From assembly GCA_027924645.1 (NCBI GenBank), contig BSBN01000843.1:124001-188000 (forward strand): a DNA stretch of 64,000 nucleotides. The letters are read 5' to 3'. Below, piece after piece: positions 48,126 to 61,323 of the stretch; positions within the stretch are counted from its first letter, which is position 1, and each line of letters opens with the position of its first letter. Both the position numbers and the translations under genes were made by a program. The notes under the pieces were generated by a model. It saw only the letters and a list, made by a program, of their open reading frames with translations, made no database searches and was not told the origin of the DNA. The stretch is from Cunninghamia lanceolata. Its lineage: Eukaryota > Streptophyta > Pinopsida > Cupressales > Cupressaceae.

Positions 48126-51100
48126 TATATATAGCGATATATATTCCATTTTCATAAAACATTTAAGTTTCTTAAATTAACGAACAGAAATATATACATG
48201 CTAGATTTCCTCTAATCTTTGCAAATTAACTGAAACCACTATATATGAAGAATAAACTTAAACATTTAAAATTGTCTTTTCCATTAGAACAATGAACCAT
48301 AAAACTAACATTTCAACTAGTTAAGCAATTCCAAACTTTCAATTACGTAAACAAACTCAGATTAGATTGCAAATAAGAGATGAACTCTTCCTTTCATTAA
48401 CATATTAAACACTATTTTTAAAAAGGTTTCCAAAACAACATAACTTGAAAACCACATTCATATTCCAGAAAAGATAACTCTTCCACTACATAAAGCAAGA
48501 GATTATTTTAAACCCTGGATACAAACAACTAACTTCCCAGATATGAATTTCCTTCTCCCAAACAATATACAACTGATAGCTTGTGACAACCAAGTAAAAG
48601 TCCATCAATAACAAGATCAGGGAGGTGATTTCCTTCACTCCCAGGGTAACAATAAATTACAGCAATAACAAGAGAGGTGCTCCCTCCTCAACTCTTATGA
48701 AATGACCCAGGCCTAATTCTCATGACAAAGAAGAATAAGCTGTTTCTTCATAAATATCCAACCAGAAGCTCCAAGAGAAAACCTGCGTATCAAAGACAAA
48801 CAAAGAAGAAAACACCACTCATCTAGCTCTCCTCCCTTCCGTAGACCCGCAAGTGGGTCACCCCCAAGCTAGGGAGACCATACTCACACCTGGGTAACTC
48901 AAGCACTCCACTTCACAATAGTAACAACAACAATCCCAAAGCACACAAACACCCGTGAGTAATTTACACAACACGGAAACTCAACTACAGTGAGTTTCAT
49001 AAGGGGCAGGAGAGTGGACACACTCGACTCCAGAGTGTCACCCTGACAGATAAGTTAACCAATACAATTTCTCTTGGTCTCAAACCAAGTTTGATCACAA
49101 ATTTTTAAGAAATCTGTATTTGACTCTCAAGTCAAAAATACAGTCACAGATACATGCCCTCAAGGCTTTCAACATCCCAAAAGATGGAAACAGGTATGCA
49201 CCCGAGGAGGATCTCTCCTCCCCTACCCCAAACTTGATGAGCATTTCTCCCAAGTGGGAGAAGCTCTGTCAAACAACCCGACAACAAACCCCACAGAAAA
49301 CAAATCTAAACACAAATTCACACACTTTACATACACATTCAGCTATACGAAACAAAGGTAAAATTCAACCAACCTTACAAAGCCTTCCTGGAATGAAGCT
49401 GTTGCAGAGCCCACAGAGTTCTCTTCCAACCTTAGCCACCAACTCCCTCTCCCTTCTCTCTCCTGCAAGCTAACTTTTCTATTTTTGGTAAGGCAAAATG
49501 AAAGTTTCCCCCAAAATTTAACTAACTTACTCTCATCCCCAAAATTGGGAACAAATAACCAAATTCTTTTCAGTTTTGAGGAATGGGGAGGTGACACTTG
49601 TCACCTTCTCACTCTCCCCCAAAACCACTATTCTTCCCTGGTGGCTTATGTCACTCACCCTTCCCAAGAGTACTCCTTATTCCTCTCCTCATGTGATTCC
49701 TCTTACGCATGGGAGAAATAAAAGGAGTTAATGGGGAAGAAGACAGGTGACCCATGCCCCTTCTTCCCTTCTTCACATGGGTGTCCCCACAGCACATGGG
49801 GGAATCTCACTATGGAAGGGGTGACTTTAAGTCAATCCTTCAATAATGGATGGCATCTCTTACCTTGGGGAATGTAGAGGGGATGGGTTGGGTGTTGGTA
49901 CAACCCATCATGTCCCCTCCTACCTCCAATTTTCGCCACTTAACTTCAGGGGGAAGTTAAGATGACTAGATGGAGGTTACTCAAGGGTTACCCATGCCAA
50001 ATGGGCCCCTGGACCCATGGGGTATAACCCAGGGTCAACTTTAACCCATACAAGACACCCCTGGTCAAGGTAAAGCACAAGAAAAGGCCTCATAAATTTA
50101 AATTAAATAAGGAAATTCAATTTCAATCCTTTTTACAACACAAATTATAAAATAATGTTACATGAGGGTAACCTAACCCACTCGACCATACGAAAGACCA
50201 CATTACATCATTACATCAAACACAAAGAGATCTTGGTTCCTCGTGGAATCAGATCGGCTTAACAGGGAATAACAAATAACAAGGTGCGGAATGATCTCCG
50301 AAATCTGTGGTTCGATTAGTAATTCCTGCACACTAAATTACAAGATCAGTAACCACATAAAATCATCATAGCCGAAGCAACTTAAAAACATGTATTAGCA
50401 TGACATGGTACTAATTAACATAAATGAAATCATATTACAATTTTCCATCATCACCTAATTAAATTTTTTTTTTTTCTGAAATGTAAACTTATCCAAACAT
50501 CACCCAATTAGTTTTTCTGAAATCATAATAAAGTTTAATAGTTTGACAATTCCGGGAACTGCTATCCCACAAACATAAAAAGTAACAATAACAGTAATGT
50601 AAATAGTCATAACAACAGAAGTAAAAAGGGCGGTCCTCACACATTCTTCTATGCCATAACCAACTCTAATCAACTTGAACAAATAGACAACTTTTATTTG
50701 AACCAACCAGATGAAAGATATTACCTTTTGTTTGGGTACCAGATGCAATTTCAGTTTCGGAGCTTGTAAAGATTTTGCATTTTCCATTCTTGAACCGAAG
50801 ATCATAGCCTTTGTCCACTAACTAACCAACACTGAGAAGATTGTGCTTCAATCCTTCAACATATAGTACATTACTTGTTTTGCTCTTTCCATCAAAGGAA
50901 ATAGTTCCCCTACCTCTGATTCTGCCAGCAGAATTGTCACCAAACTTTACCATTCCTCCTTCATACCTTTCCAAATCCAAGAACTTATTCTTGTCACCAG
51001 TCATATGGTGAGAACATCCACTGTCAATAACCCAATCATCCTTTTCTTCCACTTGAGCAGCCAAAGCTCTTTCCACAACCTTGTGATTGATAGATTCAGA

Positions 51101-52181
51101 GGATATTGAATCTTCTTCCTTGATGGCAATAAACACCCATTCATTTCTGGATTTGCTTCCTAGTTCTGATTCATCATCTGTTACTCCTTCATTGTCATCT
51201 TCTTCATGAACATAATAGCAGTTCTTTTGAAACCTTTTTCTGTTAGTATTAGACCTTGCAGATCTTTCCGGACATCTTGAAGCAAAATGACCAATCTTAT
51301 TGCAGTTGAAGCACTTAAAGGGTAGTTTTCCTTCATACTTACCGGATCCTCTTGGCAGTCTCTTTGCAATGAGGGCTTCAAGTTGAGCTGTTTCTGCTTC
51401 TTCTTCTTCCATGTCTCTTCTTCCTCGATCATACCATGGCATCTTCCTTAAAGAGTTTTCTCCTGGATCAAATCTCTGTTTGCCTTTCACATAGGCACTG
51501 TCTTTGAAAGCAGATTCAGTCTTGGGAGGATCATCTCCAAACTCGGTCATTTCAAATGCAGCTAGTTTGCCAGCCAATTGTTCTCTTGTGACAGTTGTGT
51601 GGGCTCTGAATTCATCAATGGCAGCAACCTTGATTTTGTAGGCAGCAGGAAGGGATCTGAGGATTTTGCAAACAATCTCATTTTCATCCAGAGTTCCACC
51701 AGCATTTCTAATTCCACATACCATCTCATTCACTCTTGGCATAAAAGTAGTGATGTTTTCATCATCTCTCATGTTCAGTCTTTCAAATTTCCCTTTCAGA
51801 CTTTGCAACCTTGCACTCTTGACAAACTCATCTCCTTCATACAGAAGTTCCAGTTTAGTCAAGATCTCATATGCAGTTGGTAGGTCAATAACATTTGAGA
51901 GATCTGAGTCATTCAATGCGCTTAGAAGAGCTTCCTTGGTCCGCAGATTGTTTTCAGCATCTGTGATTTCATTCAGAGTTATCGGACCACCTTGTGGAGG
52001 TACATATGGTTTTGAGACCATGGCCAAGTATGCTTTTCCCATACATTCCAAGTGACATTTCATGCATCCAGAGAGTGAAGTTGGTTCCATTGAACTTCGG
52101 ACTATCCTTCTTGTATGATGACATCCTGGATCTCCTCAAGTAGTTAAGCTCCTTTCAGAGGAACTTGGCTCTAATACCAAT

Positions 52182-53478
52182 TGTTGGGTCTAGGGCATAC
52201 AATTGAGAGGGGGGGGGTGAATCAGTTGTATAAAAACTTGCTTCTTACTTCAAACACTTGATTCTTCTTTGTTAGTTAACAGCATATCAATTAATCATCC
52301 ATGAAAGCATAATGCATAAACACAAGAGTAGATAAACATCAACACATTAAACACCAAGATTTTGACGTGGAAAACCCGGTTAAGGGAAAAACCACGGGGT
52401 GATTAACCCAAGGATTATTCTCTATTATAAGAATAAGAAAAAGGAATGGCACTTGCCAATTAGGGCTCATTGCCCGAGCACATTGCTCACAAAGAGGCCC
52501 ACTGCCTACAAGGAGACACACTATCTACAAAGTGATAAGAATCACAATCTTGAACTAGAGAATGACATCTCTACTATGTCTGGATCAGTTCCATTTAAGC
52601 CCAAAATCCCCTGCTCTGCCTTTCGCACTTCTCTTCGCTATGCCATACTCATCCACACAATCCACATTTCAAAATGAATTCTCAAACACTTATTTATACA
52701 AGACATCGAGTTAGGAACAATCATCTAAGTCGGCAATCAACCATAAGGACATCTGCAAGATGAATAACACATCCGGTCGGCCACCACAAGAACATTCGCA
52801 GGATGAACAACTCATCCGGTCGGCTAGTCGGAACAAGAACTTCATCCGGAAGAATATCTTTAATTCTGGGCTCTACCATCAATGCGGGTCAACAACACAA
52901 CCTCAACACGATCCAAGAACTTTCACAAGCTTGCTTGAATGACTAGGTACATCCGCACTTCTTCTACTTATTGGAATCTCTTCTCTTCCTCATCTGGAAC
53001 TTCAAGAACACAGTCTGTCGCCACTGTCATAATGCAAAAGGTACTTCCAGACCTCAAAATCATACACAACTCAAGATGACACATTACAAGGACATCCCAA
53101 ACACTCCTTCCAATCTACAGATTAGGATTATACAATTCCAGAACTCACTGGACCTTTCTGTGATCCTCTGTCACCTCTGAACACTTGTCGGAACCAGTTC
53201 CACACAGACAGCCACAACATCTTCATATCTTCATGCGGACCTCTAAAATCTTAATTGAAGCATCTCAAGACTCATATCTACAAACCCTTTAATCCACATC
53301 CTCCGGTTCTCAATCTATACAATACATTTGCCTTCTTCTCATCACTGTTCTTCACTGTTCCTGACTGAGGCTAATTTTCTCAATATCCTCAGCACACAGC
53401 TCATCCAATCCTTCTTGTTAATGCAATATGAGTATGTTGACATCAATGACAACACTAGTTCACCTCATACTTGCAACA
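52182..53478 (-). repeat. 5' LTR of copia C
   Basis: Adjoins the PBS at 52168-52179 and the target duplication CTTTC at 53479. Carries the extra ~20-bp tandem piece near 52752. Confidence 0.9.
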
Positions 53479-53483
53479 CTTTC

Positions 53484-54590
53484 CTCTGAAGAGAAGTGAT
53501 AGGGTGAGCTCTTCGAAAAACCCTACACAAACTATCAATAATAACCTGCTAAACCCATAAAACTGTGAACCTCTGAAACATTAGTGGGCACAGGCCAATC
53601 CATAATGGCTTGGATCTTCGAAGGATCCACGGTAATGCCCTTATCAGAAATAACACACTCCAAATATCTCACCTCTGTCTGAAAGAATTCACACTTTGCT
53701 AAATTTGCATATAGCTGATTCTCTCTCAGACACTGCAAAACCTGATGCAGATGCTCCTCATGCTCCTCCATAGTCCTCGAGTAAATCAATATGTCATACA
53801 AGAACACAAGGACAGATCTATCAAGGTAGGTGCGAAATACACCATTCATCAGGCTCATAAATACATAAGGTGCATTCGTCAACCTAAATGGCACAACAGT
53901 TAACTCATAGTGCCTATAGCGAGTACAAAATATTGTCTTATGAATGTCCACCTCAAAAATACGCAACTGATGATACCCTAAATTTAGGTCAATCTTCAAA
54001 AACACCTTAGCCCCCTTAATCTGATCAAAGAGGTCATCAATCTGCATCAAGGGATATTTGTTCTTTACAGTCACCTTATTCAGCTGCTGATAGTCAATAC
54101 ACAACTGAAGGGATTCATCTTTTTTCTTCACAGAAATGACAGGTGCTCCCCAAGGAGAGACACTAGGATGAATGAACCCCTTTGCTAACAACTCCTCTAA
54201 CTATAACCGAAGCTTCTTAACCTCTTGCGTGGTCATTCGATACAGAGCTCATGAGATAGGTTCTGCTTCGAGAACAAGATCTATCCTAAAATCAATGTCA
54301 TGCTTAGGTGGCATTCCCAGAATCTCACTTGGAAAGACATCTACATACTCCTTAAGGATAGGATGATTGTCAAGAGACACCTCTTGACTCTCCCCTAACT
54401 CCAAATCACTAACCATCATCGCAAACAATTGGCAAACCTGACGCATACATCTCCTTAGTTGCATGATAGAAATCATATGCAAGGAGATGGGCCTTTGAAT
54501 GCCAACTACTTCTACCTCGCTACCTAAATCATCCAAACACTGCACTAACTTACACCAACAATCTATCACTACTCAATGAGCATCCAATCA
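53484..54590 (-). pseudogene. Element E reverse transcriptase (first half), catalytic box altered
   Basis: Minus strand. RT motifs: [21 protein letters not shown] (about 54165), [12 protein letters not shown] (54100), [12 protein letters not shown] (54060), [15 protein letters not shown] (53990), [14 protein letters not shown] (53890) and FLYDILIYS (about 53805), where the usual F-L-D-D box has Tyr for the first Asp, so polymerase activity is lost. The segment ends in [10 protein letters not shown] exactly where copia C inserted. The upstream part (54569-54249) is the protease-RT linker with VFPSEILGMPP. Confidence 0.85.
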
Positions 54591-56172
54591 ATCCATACCC
54601 AACATTATATCATAAGATCCTAGGGGTATGATGTGAAGATCCACCGAGGTAAAGAGAGAACTAATCCTCAAACCACAACCATACATGATGGATTCTACTA
54701 CTATTCTAGCTCTAGAGGCCAATTCGACCTACCACCTAACATCTTGCTTTGCTCCCACCAATCCATAGCACTCCACTAAAGAAGGGGAAATGAAAGAATT
54801 AGAAGCACCAGAGTCAAAAATGATGGTAATACCAATACCTTGCAACACACCTGTAGTCTCTACAATTATACCTTGATGCTCTGCTTGGCGGTTATCAACT
54901 GCTGCAAACACCCTGTGACACCTACCTGCATCACCCACGGTCAGCTTTGAGGCTGCCATCCTATGACTAAATCTTGTTGTGTTCTTCTATGGACACTACC
55001 TAGCTATATGGCCCTACTGGCCGCAAGAGAAACAACTTGTACCTCTGTTGTATCCTCCACCAGCTGCGGGTGTATTGGACTATTGGAAACTACCCTTACT
55101 CATTGCAGACTGTGTGCTCTGAGCTAGCTGATCAGAACGATTACGCTTGTTTCATAGCCAACTCTGATTTTTCCTAAACTAAAACCTACTACCCTGCAGA
55201 GACTGAGAATTCTTTGGTTTCAACTAGGAATACTATTGTTACTGTTGCTATCCACCCTTAGCAGGTGCATGATGGCTCCTCAAGGAACTCGCTACCTGAG
55301 ATTGGCCACCACAAGACTTGAAGCCTGCCAAGGGCACACTACAAATCTACACACCTGTATGACCCCCTAGAGCCATGGTCAAATTCTCCTCTACCAGACG
55401 AGCCTTCTCAACTGCCACCTCCATGGTCTTAGGCTCAAAGACACGGACTCCTCCATTGATACAGGCATTCAAACCCCTAATGAAATGTTGAACCAACATG
55501 ACCTCGTCATTGCCAATACCTGCGTACTACTTAAGCTTGTAGAACCTACACTCATACTACTCCATTGTCATAGCCATCTGTCTCAACCTATGAAACTCGT
55601 TAGCACATCATTGTCTCCAGTGCTCTGATAGAAAATGAGCTCTGAACCTCTCCAAAAATAATTCCCAAGAAACTATGCCAATAGCCAAATGTAACTTCTT
55701 CTCCTCCAATCGCCACCATGTAGAGGCAAAATCTGTGAGGTGCAAGATGGCACATCTTGCCTTGGTGTTACTACCATACGGATGCATGGGAAAACCCTAT
55801 CCAAATCTATCAACCACGTCTCTACCTCAAAACCACCACTAGAACCATCAAAAGTGGGAGGACGTGCCCTCAAGAGGTCTTTCATGTGCCTTGCTAGAAT
55901 AGCCTCCTGCTCCATTGTCATCTCTCTCCTCCTAGGAGACATTTCTCTTTCCCTCTCTGCCTGCAAATCAACCAGCTGTCTAGGGCCTAGGCGTACAAGG
56001 ACCTACTCAAGCAAACGACATAACTGAGCTCCCTTAGGCTAACCCTGATTCTCTAGATTCTGAGCCCACCTTCCTGAGCAATCTCACAAGGGGAACTAGG
56101 AGGAGGGCTACCGCCACCACCTCTCCTGCATCCCCTACCTCAACCTCGACCTCGTCTTTGACCTCTAGGCAT
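54591..56172 (-). pseudogene. Element E Gag and protease
   Basis: Minus strand from ATG 56170-56172 (MPRGQRRGRG). The start is Arg/Gly-rich, followed by a Gag region with RARPPTFDGSSG and VETWLIDLDR (about 55870-55800), typical of Tekay-type capsid. Frame is lost near 55750 and resumes. A CCHC knuckle remnant CFSCGQ*GHIAR*CP lies near 55010-54985. Protease has IIFDSGASNSFIS at about 54830 (DSG triad intact) and MLGMDWL near 54600. Many stops, mostly TAG and TGA at Gln and Trp sites. Confidence 0.8.
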
Positions 56173-56316
56173 CTTCCTACACAAACACCACCCAGGGACA
56201 ACCTCAAGTTGTTAGGTGAGGATGACATAAAAGGAAACAACATAATCTTCAGAGTCTAAGAAACTAGGAAAACCTAATGGGCTCATATAAAACTAGAGTA
56301 CCTAGTGTTAGAATCA

Positions 56317-56329
56317 GGCCCTGATACCA
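56317..56329 (-). promoter_or_regulatory. Primer-binding site of element E
   Basis: On the minus strand TGGTATCAGGGCC begins two bases after the 5' LTR ends (56332). Matches the initiator Met-tRNA type. Confidence 0.85.
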
Positions 56330-58029
56330 GATGTAACACCCTGCCAAGGAACTGCATAGAGAACAACACAATTATGCTATACAATAGGATAATTTTTTTT
56401 TAAAGATAGAAATAACAAAGTAATGTTAAACATATCTATACTTATCATTAAACTAAGCATTAACCTCTAGGGTTCCATGGTTGCATTACTAACCAAACTA
56501 TTAACAAGATGTAACATACATCATGAATTAACTAACAACAATAGTTCATCCTAAATTTATTGCACTAAATGAATAAACACATACATTTCCATTTTATAGC
56601 ATCAGTTAAGTAATCATCAGGATCATGTATACGAAACTACATGTGCATATACAAATTCTTATACATATGAGTACATCATTACATTATTTACACTATCACT
56701 GCTTCTAGTTACATTAGAATGCATACATCAGAATTACAGTGCATGATACGATTGATATACAAAACCAATACATACACATAAGTAGTTGTCTCCTTAACTG
56801 GTACAAGATCTGATATCTACTACATGAGATTCATCCTTCTCATACACAAACAACAGCAAGGAAAAACTAATGGAGATAAAAGCACATCCACCTAACCATG
56901 TGGAACCCTAAGGTCCACCCCCCATGCTAAGAGATAACATAAGGTCCCACTACAACAAACAGTCAAGAAGACAGTAGACTAACAGGTACAAGGACTACAC
57001 ATAACTCCAATACAACACGAGATAATTATCACAATAGGGAATGCTAGGCTGCAGTAGGGAGGAGTGTCATCGCATGGTCCTAACATGGGTTACCCTGATA
57101 GTCTCTCACTAGATGCCAGCCCCCATCTATGGTTACCCTAATAGTGTCTCTCTAGACACCGACCCATAGAGTGACACATGCCGAACCAACATTCCTTTCG
57201 TGAGGACAAGGAAGTTGATTTTGCCAACCAAGCCTTCTCATCCCATCCTTAGTCTGAACGAGAACTATAGGCATGGGTGAGGAATCTAATTATCTTGTTT
57301 AATGTGAAATCTACCCTTTTCCCCCTAATTCATTTTAGGTTATCACTTAGTTACCAAATTTCAATGGGTTACCCTAGCAAGCCACTTTGGGACCCGACCC
57401 CACATTGAAAGCCACTCCCCTACCTGTATCTAGAAGACCCTACCCATCAAGCAATACATTTACCATCATAATGACAAGTATACATAAACAATGCAAGGCA
57501 TTATCCATCTTGCATACTAAAGCATAATCACAAGGACCATCTCTTAAATCATTGCCCCATAACTTCCAGATGAGGCAATCCATAAACAACATACTCCCTC
57601 ATTTATGATTATCAAGGCCCCCCATTATCAAACACAATACTTAATCACAAGTTTGATACAATTAAACAAACAAACAATACATCCTTGAGGGAGATCATTA
57701 CTTCATCATGATGCATTTACAACACAGCATATACATCATTTCAATTTATTGTTTACCAAAAAATCCTCATACATAAACAAGGGTCCTCATGCTCTTAAAT
57801 CATCATAACACTATACATGAAATCAAAACATAATATCCTATGCCTCTGGAAACGAGACCACTCAGGCAAATGCAAAAAACATAAATGACCATGTAATTAT
57901 GGCATAATTCATTACCAAAATATAATGACTTATTAAAATGAAATTATTTAAATCGCCTTTTTATTCCTTCATATAAGAAAACACATTCTTCATTATTAAC
58001 CAGAACATAACATATATATACATACATAC

Positions 58030-58082
<53 letters not shown>

Positions 58083-58327
58083 CATATTATATTTAATTCC
58101 CATCTATAAACATTCATATTATTGATAAAAGAAACCCTAATGTATTTAATTTCAATTAACACCTTTCTATTTCTTCTAAGACATTCTTTTAATATTAACC
58201 AGAATAAAGTAAATTAATAAAATGAAAACACCCTACATTTATTATATGCGTATTACTGTTAAAAGAAAGAAATCGTAATATTTTATTTCCTAAATATTTA
58301 AACCGAATCTATTTACTTACAACTCTA

Positions 58328-59416
58328 TGTTGGCAAGAGATACTATATGGCTTCATGAGTGTTGTCATTGATGGCAACAAAGTTCATCCCATCCATCCGT
58401 AGAACATGGTGTGCCTATACTGGAAGTCAGATTAAAGAATACTTTGGTCCGGTAAGCAAGAACAGAGCATGCAGCAAGGTCTGACAGTCAGGTCCGGATC
58501 TCCTATAGGAAGTATCTTTGTAAAATGTACACTTGGGGAAGTCAAGAGGAATACCATGACTAATAGATTCCAGGGATTGAGCCTCTGGTGATGAAAGAGT
58601 GAAGAGATATGAGCATCTAAGTATTGAGGTCCGGTTTGGCAGAATAGACAGAGGAAGAACTGATCGACAGAACATCAAAATTATTCCGGATGAGATATTG
58701 ATGGTGATCAAGGTTCTTAAGGTATCATCCATGATTAGCTAACATGTTAGATGACTTCTATAAGTATCTCCTTGATTTGTATCACTTGGTAAGCAAGGAT
58801 TCAGCTGACAGACTAGAGTTTGGGAAAATATTGACTATTCTGAATGCCGACTAGAAAGAGGATGAAATCCTTTGAGCAGATATAAATATACTAGATAGAT
58901 ATGGATGTGAAGGTGTGTGTTTGTATTGTGTTGTGCAAAGAAAAGTAGAAGAGCACTGTGAAGACAGTAAGACAGGTCCGGAATGTAACAGGACAACAAC
59001 ACCTAAGAGAGTAAGAATGAAGTGTAGCAGATCAGTCTATTGAGCTTAACCGGAACTGAACCTTAGCATATGTGGATGCTTCTCATCAGTTCAAGTAACT
59101 AGTTTTCTTGTATAAACTATTGTAGGCAGTGAGCCTCTTGTGAGCAGTGTGCTCAGGCAGTGAGCCCTAATTGGCAAGTGCCATTTTGTACTATCTTATT
59201 CTTCTAATAGAGAATACATTCTTGGGTTAATCACCCTGTGGTTTTTCCCCTAATAGGTTTTTCCACGTCAAAATCATTGTGTCATGTGTATTGATGTTAT
59301 TTCCTTTTCAAGGTTATGTTTGCTTATTTGATTTGATGTTGCACTAATTGATAAGGAAATTCAGAAAGCTAAAATAATTAAGATAACTGATTCACCCCCC
59401 CTCTCAGCTATCAACA
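58328..59416 (+). repeat. 5' LTR of NA-2
   Basis: 1,089 bp, TGTTGGCAAGAG...CTATCAACA. It has TTGTCATTGATGGCAACA near 58357, an arm of the PPT inverted repeat. From about 59120 to 59300 it is nearly the same as the copia A and C LTRs: a run of GCAGTGAGCC-type repeats, CCCTAATTGGCAAGTGCCATT, GGGTTAATCACCC, GTGGTTTTTCCC and CCACGTCAAAATC. NA-1's LTR has diverged in this part. Confidence 0.85.
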
Positions 59417-59418
59417 AT

Positions 59419-59430
59419 TGGTATTAGAGC
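59419..59430 (+). promoter_or_regulatory. NA-2 primer-binding site
   Basis: TGGTATTAGAGC two bases after the LTR end, the same variant as in copia A, copia C and gypsy D. Confidence 0.88.
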
Positions 59431-59481
59431 CAAGTTCCTCCAAACAGAGCCTAATAGCTTGAGGAAGATCTGGGAACTCAA

Positions 59482-60663
59482 ATGGATGTGTATGGTATGA
59501 GGCAACAACTTTAGTTTACCCTAGATGATCTTGAGCAATCAAACTCTGAAGTCAATGAATTGAAGGAAAGACTCAAACACGCTGATGATTTCATAAATGA
59601 ACTAAAAGGGAAACTGAGTATCTCTATGAAAAAGAGAAAAGATCTACTTCAGCAATTGGCAAGTCAAAGTGAAGACAATGGTACAAATGAAGATCTAAAG
59701 GAGAAAACCAAGTTATGTGAAAAGTTATCAAAAGAGGTCATTATGGTAAGACATGAAATGGAATCAGGAGTTATGAAATTCACCCAAGAAATTGAAGAGA
59801 AAAGAAAAACTGAAGATGATCTAAGACAATCTCTCAAGGAGAAGTCAGAAGACTACCACAAAATGGATAGAATAATCAGGCATCTAGAATCTGATCTTGA
59901 AGATGCTAGAGATAATGAAGAAAAACTTGAGGATCAAATTGACACTCTTAAAAAGGATCTTCAAACAACAAATGAATACAAAGAGAAATTCAAGATAAGT
60001 TCTGCTCAACTTGAAGTTCTTCTTGAAAGCCAAAAGAGGGTAGATGACAAGCGTGGCTTGGGATATGAGAAAGGTGAAAGCTCCGGATCTAGTCAGAAGA
60101 ATTTTGAATCAGGAAATCCAAGGAACAGGCCTAGAAGACCTCCGGTAAGGCAACCTAATGCTCAAAGATATCCATCCTTCAATGGATACTGCCACAACTA
60201 CAATAACTTTGGTCATAAAGTTAATCAGTACAGAAAGACAATAAATCAATCTAATACATCCTTTTCCGGATAGTGTTTCAACTGCAAAAGGTATGGTCAC
60301 AAATCTCATGAATGCAGAAATATGCAAATGAACAAGTCATTCAATGGTAGATGCTTTGCATGCAATAGAATGGGACATATGGCTAATCAATGCAGATCAA
60401 GAGGATATCATTCAAATATGCAAAGAAATGTTGTCTGCCACAATTGCAATAGATCTGGTCATATTACCAAATTCTATAGAAGCAAGAATCGGGACAAAAG
60501 AGGTCCGGTGCATCATAATCAGAATCAAGACAAAGGAAAAGGAAAAGTGAATGTGGATGAAGTTAAAAGTGAGATGAATAGGATTTGGGTGAAGAGAAGT
60601 ACAGATAATGTAGGGGATGGATCCACACCAGAATCTGGTGCTGATATTCCTTCCAGAAATTAA
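59482..60663 (+). pseudogene. NA-2 ORF1: coiled-coil protein with four tandem CCHC knuckles
   Basis: Start ATG 59482 (MDVYGMRQQL), stop TAA 60661, 393 codons in one frame with only two in-frame TAG stops (59512 and 60271), both at likely Gln codons. Residues 10-180 are coiled coil (long Lys/Glu heptads). A basic Pro/Arg-rich linker follows (about 205-232). Knuckles start at residues 236, 264, 290 and 318, spaced 26-28. The first has Tyr at the second and fourth ligand (CHNYNNFGHKVNQY). The second (CFNCKRYGHKSHEC) and third (CFACNRMGHMANQC) are intact. The fourth ends FY instead of a Cys, exactly like the last knuckle of NA-1. Likely RNA-binding and self-assembling; Gag-like by position. Best preserved copy of this gene in the window. 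Confidence 0.78.
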
Positions 60664-60674
60664 AAAGTGAGCTT

Positions 60675-60718
60675 TGGCTCAGGGGGAGACACAAGGAAAA
60701 ACTTTTTTCCCCCAGCCA
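60675..60718 (+). promoter_or_regulatory. NA-2 hairpin after ORF1 stop, carrying a PPT-like tract
   Basis: TGGCT-CA-GGGGGA (60675-60687) pairs with TCCCCCAGCCA (60708-60718), an 11-bp stem with the same two-base CA bulge as NA-1. The loop differs in sequence (20 bases). It starts 12 bases after the ORF1 stop. Confidence 0.7.
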
Positions 60719-61323
60719 GTTAATTGGTGCCTGAAATTGGCACATGGGAAGTTGCAGAATAAAAGGTTTCTCAGAGAAACATCTAAAGAAAGCTTGGTAA
60801 ATATATGGAAGATCCGCAGGAAGATTTGAAGAGTCTAATCTTCCAAGATTGATCTGGTTTAACAGTCATCCGGTAAAAGAGGATTATCACAGTTAAATCT
60901 GGTATGATTCAAATTCGAGGCATTTTGTTCTGTGGATAGATCAAGTGTTTGGGGAAAGTAAGATAATTTGTTATTAATCACCAAGGATAAACTCTAAGTA
61001 TATCTCAGTGATCCAGAAAAAGATCTTTCTCAAAATAAGAAGAACCAGGCAACCGGAACAACCGGAATGACTTGATTTGTGCATTTATTACAATATGAAA
61101 TTAGGGTTTTCCCAAAAATAAAAGGATTCATTCGCTCGTCATTCACACATTTGTATTCGAGAAGAAAAGAAAAGGAGCTCTGCAACAAAATTGTTTCAAA
61201 TTTCTCAAAGACCAAGCATTGAAGTCGATTCATCCAGCAAATCAATCTGACTTACTCCGCGAACCCTAGAAGCGCAAAAGGTATTTTCTGTTATTGAATA
61301 TTTCTCTATAAAATCTTTTGAAG
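60719..61323 (+). promoter_or_regulatory. NA-2 ORF1-ORF2 spacer with TATA-like box
   Basis: Non-coding, about 600 bases. AATAAAAGG at 61117-61125 lies 206 bases before the ORF2 ATG. GAGCTCTGCAACAAAA (61174-61189) resembles GAGCTGCGACAATCAAAA in NA-1. AACCCTAGAAGCG and AGGTATTTTC lie just before the ATG, as in NA-1. Candidate internal promoter and leader (inference). Confidence 0.4.

Noticed and set aside
49120..49721. Open frames of about 80-117 codons on both strands in F
   Set aside because: Overlapping, compositionally odd and without motifs; the region is inside a non-coding LTR.
61281..61323. Possible intron between AAGGTATTTTC and GAAG just before the ORF2 ATG in NA-2
   Set aside because: It would be about 43 bases, shorter than normal plant introns, and the NA-1 copy lacks a matching acceptor.
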